Assembly: GCA_963693285.1 (NCBI GenBank)
Contig: OY848917.1
Coordinates: forward strand, 18,953,745 to 19,017,744
Length of the DNA: 64,000 bases
DNA from: Xestospongia muta
Taxonomy: Eukaryota; Porifera; Demospongiae; Haplosclerida; Petrosiidae
Direction of reading: 5' to 3'
Both the position numbers and the translations under genes were made by a program. Below the pieces are notes generated by a model. It had not been told where the DNA came from, did no database searches, and worked only from the letters and a program-made list of their open reading frames with translations. Below are positions 1 to 13,041 of the stretch, in pieces (the stretch's first letter is position 1; each line of letters opens with the position of its first letter).

Positions 1-240
1 AACAACTACAATGAAACTAAAATTTTGCAATAGGTTTTGTTTATTTTATTATTACACATTATTATATCAATATAGATCATTTTTCTTTTAGTTTTACAAA
101 AAAAATAAACTATTTTTACTAATTATTAGGTAAACTAACTTTATTAATTATTTAGTTTGTATTATATTATCGTTAATTTTTAGACAAAATTAATAACGTT
201 TTTAATAATAATATTAAATTGGTGGTTGTAAAGATAATAA
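1..240. repeat. AT-rich dispersed repeat, copy 1
   Basis: This AT-rich block is recognisably the same sequence as 13,729-13,945 and 18,343-18,570. All three open with an 'aacaac(t/c)acaatg'-like start, then share the 'gatcatt' and 'taaactaa/ttttactaatta' stretches in the same order. In the other two copies it lies directly upstream of a block with E2F-like sites and a coiled-coil gene remnant; here it runs into CAP-Gly remnants instead. I read no protein in it. It may be a 5' flank carried along during duplication or part of a mobile element. Confidence 0.55.
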
Positions 241-920
241 TACCTTATCCCTGAACGTATCCCTGAAGGTATGTGTCCATTTAGTTATTTCTACATCCAT
301 TCATTAGTTTATATGTCCATTTAGTCATCTATGCATTCACTTTATATATCTATTATTTCATTTATATATATTCATTCTCTATTAGTTGTTTCTAAAAAAA
401 AGGAGACAATAGCTAATGAATTAAGAGATACATTACAAGAGGCATCTCTTCATAGACCTCAAATTAAGCCATGTCTGGTTCTACAATCTTGTTCTACTTC
501 TCCTCATCAATCTGGTACTACTTGATCTCTTATCAGTAAGTTTTGAAGGCCACACCTACCTCAACTGCAGGGAAGTCTCAGAAACCAGAAAGAAGTAACT
601 GGAGGTAATATTCATCCATCTATTCTTGCATTCATATTTAATCTGTCCATTTATACAGATACACCCTCTGCAAAACCTTATAAGCTTCCAAAGTAGATGC
701 TAAGCCCCACCCATCTTCTCGACAAGACTCCAAAGGGTCACAACATGTTAATAGTTTAATGTAGCAATTGTTCCCTTACATGTTAATAGTTTATAATAAC
801 TATAACTGTTGTATTTTTAACTAATATAATATTCATTGCTACAAGTTGATCTATCAATCAATGTATGCATCCATTTCCAAATTCATATGTCCATTGCTTA
901 TCTTTCTCTATATCTATTTC
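241..920 (+). other. No clear gene; degenerate flank of CAP-Gly copy
   Basis: The stretch is rich in 'gtccattta' and 'atgcattc' simple motifs, as are the introns of the CAP-Gly gene in the right arm (53,160-53,270). A 64-residue open frame at 331-525 shows no family I recognise. By position it should correspond to the CAP-Gly linker exon of the right arm, but I could not align it, so it is probably intron plus decayed exon. Confidence 0.4.
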
Positions 921-921
921 A

Positions 922-1723
922 ATTCTGGTTAGGTATAGAGCTAGATTATTCTTGTGGTATATATGACAGTGCCAAAGGAGGAAAGAATACTTCAAATGTC
1001 AACCTAACCAAGGTATCTTTGTCCTACCATCAAAGGTTAGTAAAATTATCAGTAAAGATACTATTGACCTGCCAAGCTCTGGAGGTAGTTGTTCTCCATC
1101 TCCTAATCCCCCAGTCTCAACTCTAACCAATACAAGGAGAAGACACTAACACCCAATAGTGCTAGGTAAGATGGATGGATAGACTAAACAGATGGATGAA
1201 TGGTCCAGTTGTTGGAAAAGCCATTATTTATTTTTCATTTTTAGTATGTCCACTCTTCCTTCCAAGAGTTATTCAAGTTTTACTTCTCCTGTTTCCACGT
1301 CTCTCTTTTCAGCTATAGCACCTGATGTCATAAGTGAAAAAGTATATATGAATCCATCTATATCTGTATGTGTCCATTTGATTATCTGTATGTCTATTTG
1401 TTCTCTATCTATCCATTTTAGAGTATGAATGTTTTGTTAACAAAGAGAAAGGAACAGTTCAATATATTATTGGTCATACTGACTTTGGTCTGGGGGTGTG
1501 GCTTGGAGTGGAATTTAGAAAAGCAAGTCAGTTTCCTTTACTATTCTAACTCTCTCTCTCTTTCTCTCTTTCTCTCTTTCTCTCTTTAGGTGGTAAAAAT
1601 GATGGCAGTGTTAATGGTAAACATTACTTTTCCTGTAAACCTAAGTATGATATTTCTGTTAAACCTGAAAAGGCTACACATCGTGGTATTAACTGTGCCA
1701 AGTTACTAAGAATAGACAAGTAG
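922..1723 (+). pseudogene. CLIP-like CAP-Gly gene, left-arm C-terminal copy, broken
   Basis: Four blocks match the last four exons of the right-arm CAP-Gly gene in order: 922-1,165, 1,245-1,341, 1,422-1,526 and 1,590-1,723. CAP-Gly signatures remain ('FWLGIELD' in block one, 'VWLGVEF' in block three, 'GKNDGSVNG' in block four). Several lesions are visible. The AG before block one is lost (the right arm has 'tttcagattctgg'). One base is missing in the GGK codons near 984, shifting the frame. One T is missing near 1,433 and three bases are inserted near 1,464. In the last block the GIFV of the CAP-Gly core has become DISV. The final exon has the same length (134 bases) and a TAG stop. CAP-Gly domains bind the EEY/F ends of tubulin and EB proteins; this copy is unlikely to do so. 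Confidence 0.8.
1551..1587. repeat. CT-rich microsatellite in intron
   Basis: A (CT)n/(CTTT) tract makes up the polypyrimidine run directly before the acceptor of the last CAP-Gly exon. The right arm has the matching GA-rich tract at about 52,371-52,430 in the same intron, so the tract predates the duplication. Confidence 0.85.
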
Positions 1724-2095
1724 TTACTATAAATAGTTACAGGTTATAGTGCATGATGACATCACAATTCTCATGTCTTGTCAGTTCAGTTGTATTTTAT
1801 TTTATTTCTTCTTTAAAAGTATTTGTATTATTTAACATGTCATATCAATATATTTATTGATGTATTTTATTACTTCAGTAGTCAATAAGAACTATAGACT
1901 ACAACTTGTAGTACTACTTCTATACATTTAAATACAATATAATAATGTATATATTAAATGTGTGGAGGTAGGATATGTTCACTGTTTATGATGTACTTTT
2001 GGTGGCCAATTTTATGAAATTCATAATAGCTCTTGAGTCATTTTTTCATTAACCTCTTTGTAAACAGTGGCCCACCCACAAATGTCTTTGAATAT

Positions 2096-2286
2096 GGGTG
2101 CTTCTTGGTGTAACTTGACTGATGATGTAACAACTTGTCCTATGATGACATCACAATGTGTCATAGAGTTAATAATGTTAGGTTTGGTTTACGGTTTAGG
2201 TTAGGTTATGTCATCATATATGATGACATCACTATGTGTCATTTTATTATGATATCATCGTAGTCAAGTTACACTAAGAACCACCC
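2096..2286. mobile_element. 191-bp MITE with 8-bp target duplication (hAT-like)
   Basis: The element begins gggtgcttcttggtgtaact and its end is the imperfect inverse, giving terminal inverted repeats of about 30 bases. It is flanked on both sides by ttgaatat (2,088-2,095 and 2,287-2,294). The corresponding place in the right arm, read on the - strand near 51,850, shows a single uninterrupted site, so this is an insertion after the arms separated. There is no coding capacity. An 8-base duplication is typical of hAT-superfamily elements, which is the reason for that label. Confidence 0.85.
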
Positions 2287-2633
2287 TTGAATATTATTAA
2301 TGTTGTTTATCATTAGTGATTTTTTCCTATAAATATGACAGCGTTTATTACATTTTACACCTTCTCTGGAATAACCCACCCCTAGATATTGGACCTAACA
2401 GCACTCTGAGTATACTAGCTGTTGAAAGAAGACTAAACAGTGTGGTCTGTTTTAAAAAAGTACAAGAGAAGAATTTGGATCAAAGACATTGAACTAGGAA
2501 TTGATCATTTTGCAAGTGTGGCCTTGACAACTCTGCTAGTAAGTAGCTCTTACATTTAGGAAGCTATCATCCTGAATTTTCTCACAAGTCATGCACTTGA
2601 GGTCATTTATCCGCTAGTGGACATTTCATTCTG

Positions 2634-2883
2634 CATTGTAAAAATGAATGAATTAATTTAACCATTTAACCATCATTTGGTTATACAGGTTGCAACGCAA
2701 ACTTAGTTTTGTTAAAAAAGTAATCATAATACTGTTTATATTACTAATGTACTACTGTTTATATAGCTACAAAACTATCAATCTCAAAATACATCAGTAA
2801 TCAAAAAAGTATTATGTTTACATTGGCATGACCAACATGTATAACAATGTATTAGTTAATTCAACCAACCAATTTTTACAGTG
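2634..2883. mobile_element. Foldback MITE (CACTGTAAAAA family), diverged copy
   Basis: The element starts cattgtaaaaatga and ends tttttacagtg. Its interior has the same order of motifs as the clean copy at 27,167-27,414: 'ggttatacaggttgca', a run near 'gtactactgtttat', then its inverse. The right arm lacks it at the equivalent place (near 51,480). It is diverged from the clean copy, and the two halves no longer pair fully. Confidence 0.75.
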
Positions 2884-3986
2884 TGGATTTTCAATTGAAG
2901 TGATTTGATTTTCATATACTTGGTATCATAGATAAAAGAGGTGCACCAACGTTGGATCATGTTCTAGTCACCACAGTGCTCAGTCATTGCTCAGTATTGT
3001 AAGACTGAACTCCACCTCTTAGTTAGCAACAAGTACAGACTAGAGTATCTATGACAAGAGCTATTGAAGGTAGAATCTTTGGACTTTTAGTCTTAAAAGC
3101 CTTGCCTTTGTATTGAAGACTAATATATACTATACTAATTGTAGACAGATATCAAAAGCATCCAATCTAATATGAATTGTAACATTATTTCTTTCTGTTG
3201 TTTATTGTTGGTATTGAACAGTAATTTGAACTTAAATCAAAGATTTTTTCTGTCATTATATAAAGACTTAAGTCAGTGTCCAAGATGATCTATAAAAGAC
3301 TAGAGTTAACATCTAGGCACATAATTATGTTAAATAATGATGTACAAATACTGTAAATGTAGATGACTAAAAACAAAGAAGTCGATAATGAATGATATAT
3401 ATGTATAATCATAGGTTTCCATATGCCTTGGTTCTATACCGTGCCACTTTTCACATCCACTAATAACAGTGTAGTCTTCAATATACATAGAACACGAGCA
3501 CAAACTTATTAGCCATAACATCTTGCCTTTTAGTAGTTGTAATATGGTAATTGTTAATTTAATACTCATGTTCTGTCCACTTATTTAAAATAAATGAAGT
3601 ATTTTTTAGGAACACATGTCAGACCTTTGTACTATATCTTGAAATATGGCTACTATGAAACGCTTTTTTAATAAAAGAAATCACGTGAGTTTGTATTGTA
3701 TATGTGCTATATAGTGTAGTCCAAACATTTTATATCATTGTTATCAATGGACATAAATGTTATCTCTTCTAGAATATGTACATTAGTGGGATTACTTATA
3801 ACAATGTATAGGGTCCAGTAGTCTAATGGTAGACAACTGTCCACTGCATATTATTACTAGATTAAAGCAGAACTGGCAAAACACAGTAGTAGAATGTGGA
3901 AATTCCTAAGAAATTTCAGTTATTACTATTCATAGCTTATTGGTTCTGTATTCTAAAAGACACATTAATTTTATTGTAAGTTATCA

Positions 3987-4482
3987 CACTGTAAAAATTG
4001 ATTTACCCAATATATTATTATTTGCATGTAGCAAACTTAATATGATGTAAAAGTAAGCATAACACTGTTTTGATTACTAACGTACTACTGTTTATGTAGT
4101 TAGTAGTACGTTAATAATCAAAACAGTGTTATGTTTACTTTTACATCGTATTAAATTTGCTATATGCAACCTGTATAACAATATCTGACCTGATTTTTGA
4201 AAAGTGACCACTTCTATCAAACCGTTAAAAATACTTACATGTACGTAAGCAATTTTTTCATAAAATGGTTACTAAATTTTGGACTTCAAGTTATCTATTG
4301 TTTTTCAACATAGATATAATTTAGTAAACATTTATTGAAAAATATAATATATGGTTGTGTAGACAACAACTGTATGTTTTGAGATGTTTTAACAGAAGTG
4401 GTCCTTATTACAAATCAGCTCACACATACATCATATTAAGTAACAATATATTGGTTAAATCAAGCAATCAATTTTTACAGTG
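3987..4482. mobile_element. Foldback MITE with a second foldback element inside it
   Basis: The outer element starts cactgtaaaaattgat (3,987) and ends atttttacagtg (4,482), the same family as 27,167-27,414. Its right half is interrupted after 'aacctgtataacaatat' near 4,187 by about 255 bases that resume at 'aacaatatattggtt' near 4,442. The insert has its own inverted ends: 'ctgatttttgaaaagtgacc' at the left pairs with 'ggtccttattacaaatcag' at the right. No coding potential was seen. It sits between the start exon and the capping ankyrin exon of the pseudogene. Confidence 0.75.
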
Positions 4483-5246
4483 TAGTGTGTTATAAACATG
4501 AAGTTGAAGTAGTTAATTAATCAACTGATAATTAATAGTAATTAAAGTTAGGTTATTACTGTTCCTACCTTATTGGATTTTCATTTTAACCCTTAAAGAG
4601 TCACCCTCAATTAAAAGTCTATTAAGTCATCTATGATTTATATATCTTACTGTTTTCAGAGCTATGATTTACTTTTTTTCAATGCTGCTAAAGATAGAGA
4701 CCCAGAGGGAGTAATGTCAGCTCTTAAAAATGGAGCAGATGTGAATTATAAAGATGAGGTTAGTTTTAAATAATAATTCTGTTTCAGGCATAAATTTCTT
4801 TCAATAAAATTAGCAAGAATACTTATACATAATAATTGTTACTTAAACTGGTTTAATAATTAATGACATCTCAAATTAGCAATGCTTTGTTGTATTATTA
4901 ATTGTGAACTTAATTCAACTAGTATGTAGTGAATGAAATGCTTTCACTTACAATAAAATGATGACACATCAGTAAAGCAAGTGATTAAATATTTATATGG
5001 CGCACAAATCTCTATCTAAAAAATATTAGAATATCTTACATAGAGTACTGATATTAATATTGCACTAGTCAATGTAAGTTATGATAATTACTTTCTGTAG
5101 TATCAGGAGATATTCTTGTATGTAATCTATAATATTAAGTCTATATCATAGTAGTACAGGATGTATAGTGTATAGTGTGAGTTAGTTATATAATTGATGT
5201 TAATACTGTACAAGTCAATGTTACGTATTATAATTAATTTCTGTAG

Positions 5247-8200
5247 AATCAGCAGACAGCTTTATATTGGGCCTCAAGTGATGGTTACACTGAGATAGTC
5301 CATTTACTTTTACAACATCTAGCTGATCCCAATATTTGTGATGAGGTCAGTGTGTATTGTGTATAGATATTGTTGTATGTACTACATAGTATTAAGTCTA
5401 TATCATACTAGTACAGGATATATAGTGTATAATGTAAGTTAGTGATATAATTGATTTAAACGTTGTACTAGTCAATATAACATGTAATAATTAATTTCTC
5501 TAGGATCAGGAGACAGCTTTATACTGTGCCTCGTATAATGGTTATACTACGATAGTCCAATTACTTTTACAATATAATGCTGATCCCAATATTTGTAATG
5601 AGGTCAGTGTGTATTGTGTATCAACATTGTTGTATGTACTACATAGTATTAAGTCTATATCATACTAGTACAGGATATATAGTGTATAATGTGAGTTACT
5701 GATATAATTGATGTTAATGTTGTTATAGTCAATGTACTCTTATTATAATTAATTTCTCTAGGATCAGCAGACAGCTCTATATTGGGCCTCACGGAATGGT
5801 CACTATAAGATAGTCCAGTTACTCTTACAATATCAAGCTGATCCCAATATTTATGACGAAGTCAGTGTGTATTGTTTATAGATATTGTTGTATGTACTAC
5901 ATAGTATTAAGTCTATATCATAGTACAGTAGTACAGGATATATAGTGTATAATGTGAGTTAGTGATATAATTGATGTTAATATTGTACTAGTCAATGTAA
6001 AATATAATAATTAATTTCCGTAGGATAAAGAGACAGCTCTATACTGTGCCTCATATAATGGTTATACTGAGATAGTCCAGTTACTCTTACAATATAAAGC
6101 TGATCCCAATATTTGTAATGAGGTCAGTATAAATTGTGTATCGATATTGTTGTATGTACTACATAATATTAAGTCTATATCATACTAGTACAGGATATAT
6201 AGTGTATATTGTAAGTTAGTGATATAATTGATTTAAACGTTGTACTAGTCAATATAACATGTAATAATTAATTTCTGTAGGATCAGGAGACAGCTCTATA
6301 CTGTGCCTCATATAATGGTTATACTAAGATAGTCCAGTTACTTTTACAATATAAAGCTGATCCTAATATTTGTAATGAGGTCAGTATGTATTGTGTATAG
6401 ATATTGTTGTATGTACCACATAGTATTAATTCTATATCATAGTAGTACAGGATATATAGTGTATAGTGTGAGTTAGTGATATAATTGATGTTAATGTTGT
6501 ACTAGTCAATGTAACTATCATAATTAATTTCTATAGGATAAGGAGACAGCTTTACATTGGGCCTCAAAGAAAGCTCACACCAAGATAGTCCAGTTACTCT
6601 TACAACATCAAGCTGATTCCAATATATGTACCGAGGTAATTGTGTATTGTCTATAGATATTGTTGTATGTACTACATAATATTATGTCTATATCATAATA
6701 GTACAGGATATATAGTGTATAGTGTGAGTTAGTGATATAATTGTGTTAATATTGTACTAGTCAATGTAAAATATAATAATTAATTTCTGTAGGATCAGGA
6801 GACAGCTCTATACTGTGCCTCATATAATGGTTACACTGAGATAGTCCAGTTACTCTTACAATATAAAGCTGATCCCAATATTTGTAATGAGGTCAGTATA
6901 TATTGTGTATAGATAATGTTGTATGTACTACATAATATTATGTCTATATCATACTAGTACAGGATATAGTGCGATTTAGTGATATAATTGATGTTAACGT
7001 TGTACTAGTTAAAGTAACCTATAATAATTAATTTCTGTAGGATCAGCAAACAGCTTTATATTGGGCTTCAAGTAATGGTCACACAGATGTAGTCCAGTTA
7101 CTCTTACAACATCAAGCTGATCCCAATATTCGTGACGAGGTCAATTTTTATTGTGTATAGATATTGTTGTATGTACTAAATAGTATTAAGTCTATATTAT
7201 ACTAGTTCAAGATATATAGTGTGTAATGCAAAGTAGTGATATAATTGATGTTAATGTTTACTAGTCAATGTAACTTATAATAATTAATTTCTCTAGGATC
7301 AGCTGACAGCTTTATATTGGGCCTCAAGGAATGGTCATTATAACATAGTCCAATTACTTTTACAACGTGAAGCTGATCCCAATATTTGTGACGAGGTCAA
7401 TTTTATTGTGTATAGATATTGTTGTATATACTACATAGTATTAAGTTTATATCATACTAGTACAGGATATATAATGTAGAATGTGAGTTAGTGATATAAT
7501 TGATGTTAATATTGTACTAGTCAATGTAAAATATAATAATTAATTTCTGTAGGATCAGCAGACAGCTCTATACTGTGCCTCATATAATGGTCACAATGAG
7601 ATAGTCCAGTTACTCTTAAAATATAATGCTGATCCTAATATTTGTAATGAGGTTAATGTGTATTGTGTATAGATATTGTTGTATGTACTACATATTATTA
7701 AGTCTATATCATGTTAGTACAGGATATATTGTGTATAGTGTGAGTCATTGATATAATTGATGTAAATATTGTACTAGTCAATGGAAAATATAAAAATTAA
7801 TTTTTATAGGATCAGGAGACAGCTCTATACTGTGCCTCAGATAATGATGACAGTGAGATAGTCCGGTTACTCTTACAATATAAAGCTGATCCCAATATTT
7901 TTAATGAGGTCAGTGTATATTGTGTATAGATATTGTTGTATGTACCACATAATATTAAGTCTATATCATGATAGTACAGGATATATAGTGTATGGTGTGA
8001 GTTAGTGATATTAATGTTGTACTAGTCAATATAACTTATATATTTATTAATTTCTCTAGGATCAGCAGACACCTCTATATTGCGCCTCAAGTAATGGTCA
8101 CACAAAGATAGTCCAGTTACTCTTAAAATATAATGCCGATCCCAATATTTGCAATGAGGTCAGTGTATATTGTGTATAGATATTGTCGTATGTACTACAT

Positions 8201-11200
8201 AGTATTAAGTCTATATCATACTAGTACAGGATATATAGTTGAAAAATCTTAGGCGAAGGGGTAATAGATGTGAAAGGACATTTCAGACTTTAGATTTGTC
8301 TGGACAAGCAATACTAAAAATCAATGAACAAAACCAAGCTATATATACAATACAACAACCAATCAAAATACATCTAAGGAGTCCATAGCAACAGCCAATG
8401 AGTTAGCTGGGATGGAGTCCTTGACAGATCACAATTGGTTGAAGTGAGCAAGATTGTTTCGATCTTCTAACCGGAGATCTCATCAGCAGACACGGCAGAC
8501 ACACATAAAGTCCTAGATTATTTTTCACCCTCCAGTAAGCTAGTGAGATAGAGCGTCTATCTGTTGTTAAAATTAACCATGACAGCACGTCAATGGTAGC
8601 CATAGGTAGCCACGCCTATGCATATATAATAGCTACGTAGCTTTACTTCCAATAATAATATTGTTGAAAAGTCTTAGGCGAAGGGGTAATAGATTTGAAA
8701 GGACATTTCAGACTTTATATTTGTCTGGACAACCAATACTAAAAAATCAATAAACAAAACCAAGCTATATATACAATACAATGTTTATTGATTTTTAGTA
8801 TTGGTTGTCCAGACAAATATATATAAAGTCTGAAATGTCCTTTTACAGGATATATAGTGTATAGTGTGAGTTAGTGATATAATTGATGTTAATGTTGTAC
8901 TAGTCAATATAACTTATATATTTATTAATTTCTCTAGGATCAGCAGACACCTCTATATTGCGCATCAAGGAATGGTCACACTAAGATAGTCCATTTACTT
9001 CTAAAATATAAAGCTAATCCCAATATTTGTAATGAGGTTAGTTTATATTGTCGTATATAGTACATAGTATTAAGTCTATATCATACTAATATATAGAGTA
9101 TATTGTGAGTTAGTAATATAATAAATGTTAATATTGTGCTAGTCAATGTGACATATAATAATTACTTTCTGTAGGATCAGGACACTGCTCTACATAAGGC
9201 CTCAAGATATCATCACACTGAGATTGTCCAGTTACTTTTACAATATAAAGCTGATCCCAATATTTGTAACATGGTCAGTGTGTATTGTGTATGGATATTG
9301 TTGTATGTACTACATAGTATTAAGTCTATATCATAGTAATACAGGATATATAATGTATAATGTGAGTTAGTGATATAATTGATGTTTATGTTGTACTAGT
9401 CAATGTACCTTTTCAACATTAATTTCTGTAGGATCAAGAGACAGCTTTACATTGGCCCTCAAGAAATGGTTTCAGTGAGATAGTCCAGTTACTTCTAACA
9501 AATAAAGCTAATCCCAATATTTGTAATAAGGTCAGTGTGTATTATGTACTGATATTGTTAAAATTGATGTTAATGTTGTACTAATCAATGTAACATATAA
9601 TAATTAATTTCTGTAGGATCAAGAGTCAGCTCTGTATTGGGCCTCAAGGAATGGTCACACTGAGGTAATCCAGTTACTCTTACAATATAAAGCTGATCCC
9701 AACATTTGTAACAAGGTCAGTGTGTATTGTGTATACATATTGTTGTCTGTACTACATAGTATTAAGTTTATATCATACTAGTACAGGATATATAATGTAT
9801 AGTGTGAGTTAGTGATATATTTGATGTTAATGTTGTACTAGTCAATATAACATAAAATAATTAATTTATGTAGTATCAATGGACAGCTCTATATTGGGCC
9901 TCAAGGAATGGTCACACTGAGATAATCCAGTTACTCTTACAATATAAAGCTGATCCCAATATTTGTAACAAGGTCAGTGTGTATTATGTATTGATATTGT
10001 TGTATGTACAATGTAGTATTAAGTCTATATCATACTAGTAGTACAGGATATATAGTGTATAGTGTGAGTTAGTAATATAATTGATGTTAATGTTGTACTA
10101 GTTAATGTAATTAATAATTATTAACTTTTGTAGGATCATAAAACAGCGCTACAAATTGCCTCAGAGAAAGGTCAAACTGACATAGTCCAGTCATTCTTAC
10201 AATATAACGTTGATCCCAATATTTGTAACAAGGTTGGTGTTTATTTTGTATAAATATTGTTGTATCTACTACATGGTATTAAGTCTATATCATGATAGTA
10301 CAGTATATATGATGTATAGTGTGAGTTAGTGTTATAATTGATGTTAATGATGTACTAGTCAATGTAACTCATCATAATTTAATTTCTGTAGGATCAAGAG
10401 ACAGCTTTATATTATGCCTCACTTAATGGTTTCACTGAGATAGTCCAGTTACTCTTACAATATAATGCTGATCCCAATATTTGTAATGAGGTCATTGTTT
10501 ATTGTGTATAGATATTTTGTATATACTACATAATATTAAGTCTCTATCATGATAGTACAGGATATATATAATGTATAGTGTGAGTTAGCGATATAATTGA
10601 TGTTAATGTTGTACTAGTCAATGTAACTTTTCATAATTAATTTCTATAGGATAAAGAGACAGCCCTATATTGGGCCTCGTATAATGGTTACACTGAGATA
10701 GTCCAGTTACTCTTACAATATAATGCTGATCCCAATATTTGTAACGAGGTTTGTGTGTATTGTGTATAGATATTGTTGTATGTATTACATAGTATTAAGT
10801 CTATATCATACTAATACAATATATATAGTGTATAATATGATTAGTGATATAATTAATGTCAATATTGTACTAGTCAACGTAACTGATAACGATTAATTTC
10901 TCTAGGATCAGCAGACAGCTCTATATTGGGCCTCAAGGAATGGTCACACTGAGATAGTCCAGTTACTATTACAACATCAAGCTGATCCCAATATTTGTGA
11001 CGAGGTCGGTGTGTATTGTGCATAGATATTGTTGTATGTACTACATGCATAGATATTGTTGTATGTACTAAATAGTATTAAGTCTATATCATACTAGTAC
11101 AGGATATATTTTGTATAATGTAAGTTAGTAATATAATTGATGTTAATGTTGTACTAGTTAATGTAATATATAATAATCAATTTCTATAGGATCAAGAGTC

Positions 11201-12314
11201 AGCTTTATATTGTGCGTCATATAATGGTTATACTGAGATAGTCCAGTTACTCTTACAATATAATGCTGATCCCAATATTTGTAATGAGGTCAGTATATAT
11301 TATGTATAGATATTGTTGTTTGTAATATATAGTATTAAGTCTATATCATACTAGTACAGGATATATAGTGTATAGTGTGAGTTAGTGATATAATTGATGT
11401 TAATGTTGTACTCGTCAATGTAACATATAATAATTAATTTATGTAGTATCAATGGACAGCTCTATATTGGGCTTCAAGGATTGGTCACGCTGAGATAGTC
11501 CAGCTACTCTTGAAACATCAAGCTGATCCCAATGTTTGTAATAAGGTCAGTGTGTATTATGTATAGATTTTGTTGTATATACTATGTAGTACTAAGTCTA
11601 TACATATTAGTACAGGATATATAGTGTATAGTGTGAGTTAGTGTTATAATTGATGTTAATGTTGTACTAGTCAATGTAACATATAATAATAATTTATGTA
11701 GTATCAATGGACAGCTCTATGTTGGGCATCAAGTAATGGTCACACTGAAATAGTCAAGTTACTCTTAAAATCTAAAGCTGATCCCAACATTTGTAACAAG
11801 GTCAGTATGTATTATGTATAGATATTGTTCTACATACTACATAGTATTAAGTCTATATTATACTAGTACAGGATATATAGTGTATAGTGTGAGTTAGTGA
11901 TATAATTGATGTTAATATTGTACTAGTCAACGTTACTAATAATAATTAATTTCTGTAGGATCAGCAGACAGCTCTATATCATGCATCAAGAAATGGTCAT
12001 ACTGAGATAGTCCAGTTACTCTTAAAATATAATGCTGATCCTAATATTTGTGACAAGGTCTGTGTGTATTGTATAAATATTGTTGTATGTACTACACAGT
12101 ATTAAGTCTACTATGTCTATATCATACTAGTACAGGATATATAATCTGTAGTGTGAATTAATGATATATTGATGTTGTACTAGTCAATGTGACCTATAAT
12201 AATTAATTTCTCTAGGATCAACGGACAGCTCTACATTGGGCTTCATGTAACAATCACACTGAGATAGTCCATTTACTTTTAAATTATAGTACTGATACTA
12301 ATACTTATGATATC
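5247..12314 (+). repeat. Tandem exon-intron array, 26 ankyrin units, left arm
   Basis: Each unit is a 99-base phase 0-0 exon encoding one 33-residue ankyrin repeat, plus an intron of about 150 bases that is itself highly conserved ('gtattaagtctatatcat', 'gtacaggatatatag', 'ttgtactagtcaatgtaa'). Exons start at 5,247, 5,504, 5,762, 6,024, 6,281, 6,537, 6,793, 7,041, 7,297, 7,553, 7,810, 8,060, 8,938, 9,175, 9,432, 9,617, 9,874, 10,134, 10,392, 10,650, 10,906, 11,190, 11,447, 11,702, 11,959 and 12,216. The consensus repeat opens DQ(E/Q)TALYWAS and ends ADPNICNE/K. The intron after exon 12 holds a foldback insertion; the intron between 9,530 and 9,617 is shortened. Confidence 0.93.
8239..8844. 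mobile_element. 606-bp foldback element in an ankyrin-array intron
   Basis: The intron sequence acaggatatatag occurs on both sides (8,226-8,238 and 8,845-8,857), while sister introns have it once, so this is an insertion with an apparent 13-base duplication. Inside, a segment beginning 'cttaggcgaaggggtaatag' occurs twice (8,248 and about 8,673). The second copy ends in a long hairpin with arms 8,701-8,756 and 8,782-8,840. A 66-residue - strand frame at 8,403-8,603 lies in the less AT-rich middle, but I recognise nothing in it. The element class is unknown. Confidence 0.75.
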
Positions 12315-12537
12315 ATTAGTATATGACATATTTGTTGATAATTTACTTTTTGCTAGTATGGTAATACTGCATTGCATATTGGTTGCTGTTGAGGGTCATC
12401 TTAATATTATTAGCTGTTTGCTTTCTGAAGGAGCAGATGTAACTCTTAAGAATAACAATGGTAAGACTCCAATGGAAAAATGTCCAGATACATTCTGGAA
12501 TGAAATTGTTAGTCTCTTTAACAAGTATAATCCATAG

Positions 12538-13041
12538 AGAGGTGAAATATTGTTAAAGACCAACAACACACACACTCACACATACCTTATTTGCTATTAT
12601 CGAGTAGAACATTAAATATATTGAAGAAGACCAGGTCTTTGAGAAAAGAGAATATGGAGTCATGTTAGTGTGTTATTAATTGTGGAGTATTAGTATGCAT
12701 CCATTTTTATAATCCACAAAACAGAGGACTTATTTTCTAAGCCATAACAGAATACCTTGAAATAATCTAATTGTTTTAAATGCTTACAAATGGTTGAAGA
12801 TGCTAAAGAAATAACTTGAGTATTTACATATTACCATTATTGTATTTACAAATGTGAAAGTACAATATTAAGCTATTTATACACATCCCGTGTAAGCTTG
12901 GGATAATACCTATATTGTAAATTGTTATAGTCAGTATAGAGTTATTATATGATTAGTAGTTTATTATTATATTATGATAGTAGATACGTTTGTATTATTT
13001 TACATGTGATATTTATCATGTGTACTTAATTTATTTTACAG
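12538..13041 (+). other. Deletion remnant between closing ankyrin and last tail exon
   Basis: About 60 bases near 12,605-12,670 match the first part of the right-arm ZU5 exon (frame reading 'EEDQVFEKREYGVML'), with TGG changed to TAG at the front. The match stops after 'gtcatgtta', and the rest up to 13,041 is unrelated AT-rich sequence ending in a normal acceptor (ttttacag). The right arm has about 3 kb here. Confidence 0.75.

Larger units (their letters stand above)
1724..3645. other. Intergenic region shared by both arms
   Basis: This lies between the CAP-Gly remnant and the start exon of the ankyrin pseudogene. Most of it matches, inverted, 50,784-52,230 (for example the stretch around 2,030-2,090 against 51,845-51,915, and 2,940-3,100 against 51,250-51,440). 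Differences are mainly two foldback insertions present only here. It should contain the ankyrin gene's promoter, but I can point to no specific element. A 79-residue - strand frame at 3,330-3,569 looks like chance. Confidence 0.6.

Noticed and set aside
8403..8603. 66-residue - strand frame inside the foldback element
   Set aside because: No recognisable motif and lies within a mobile insertion in an intron.
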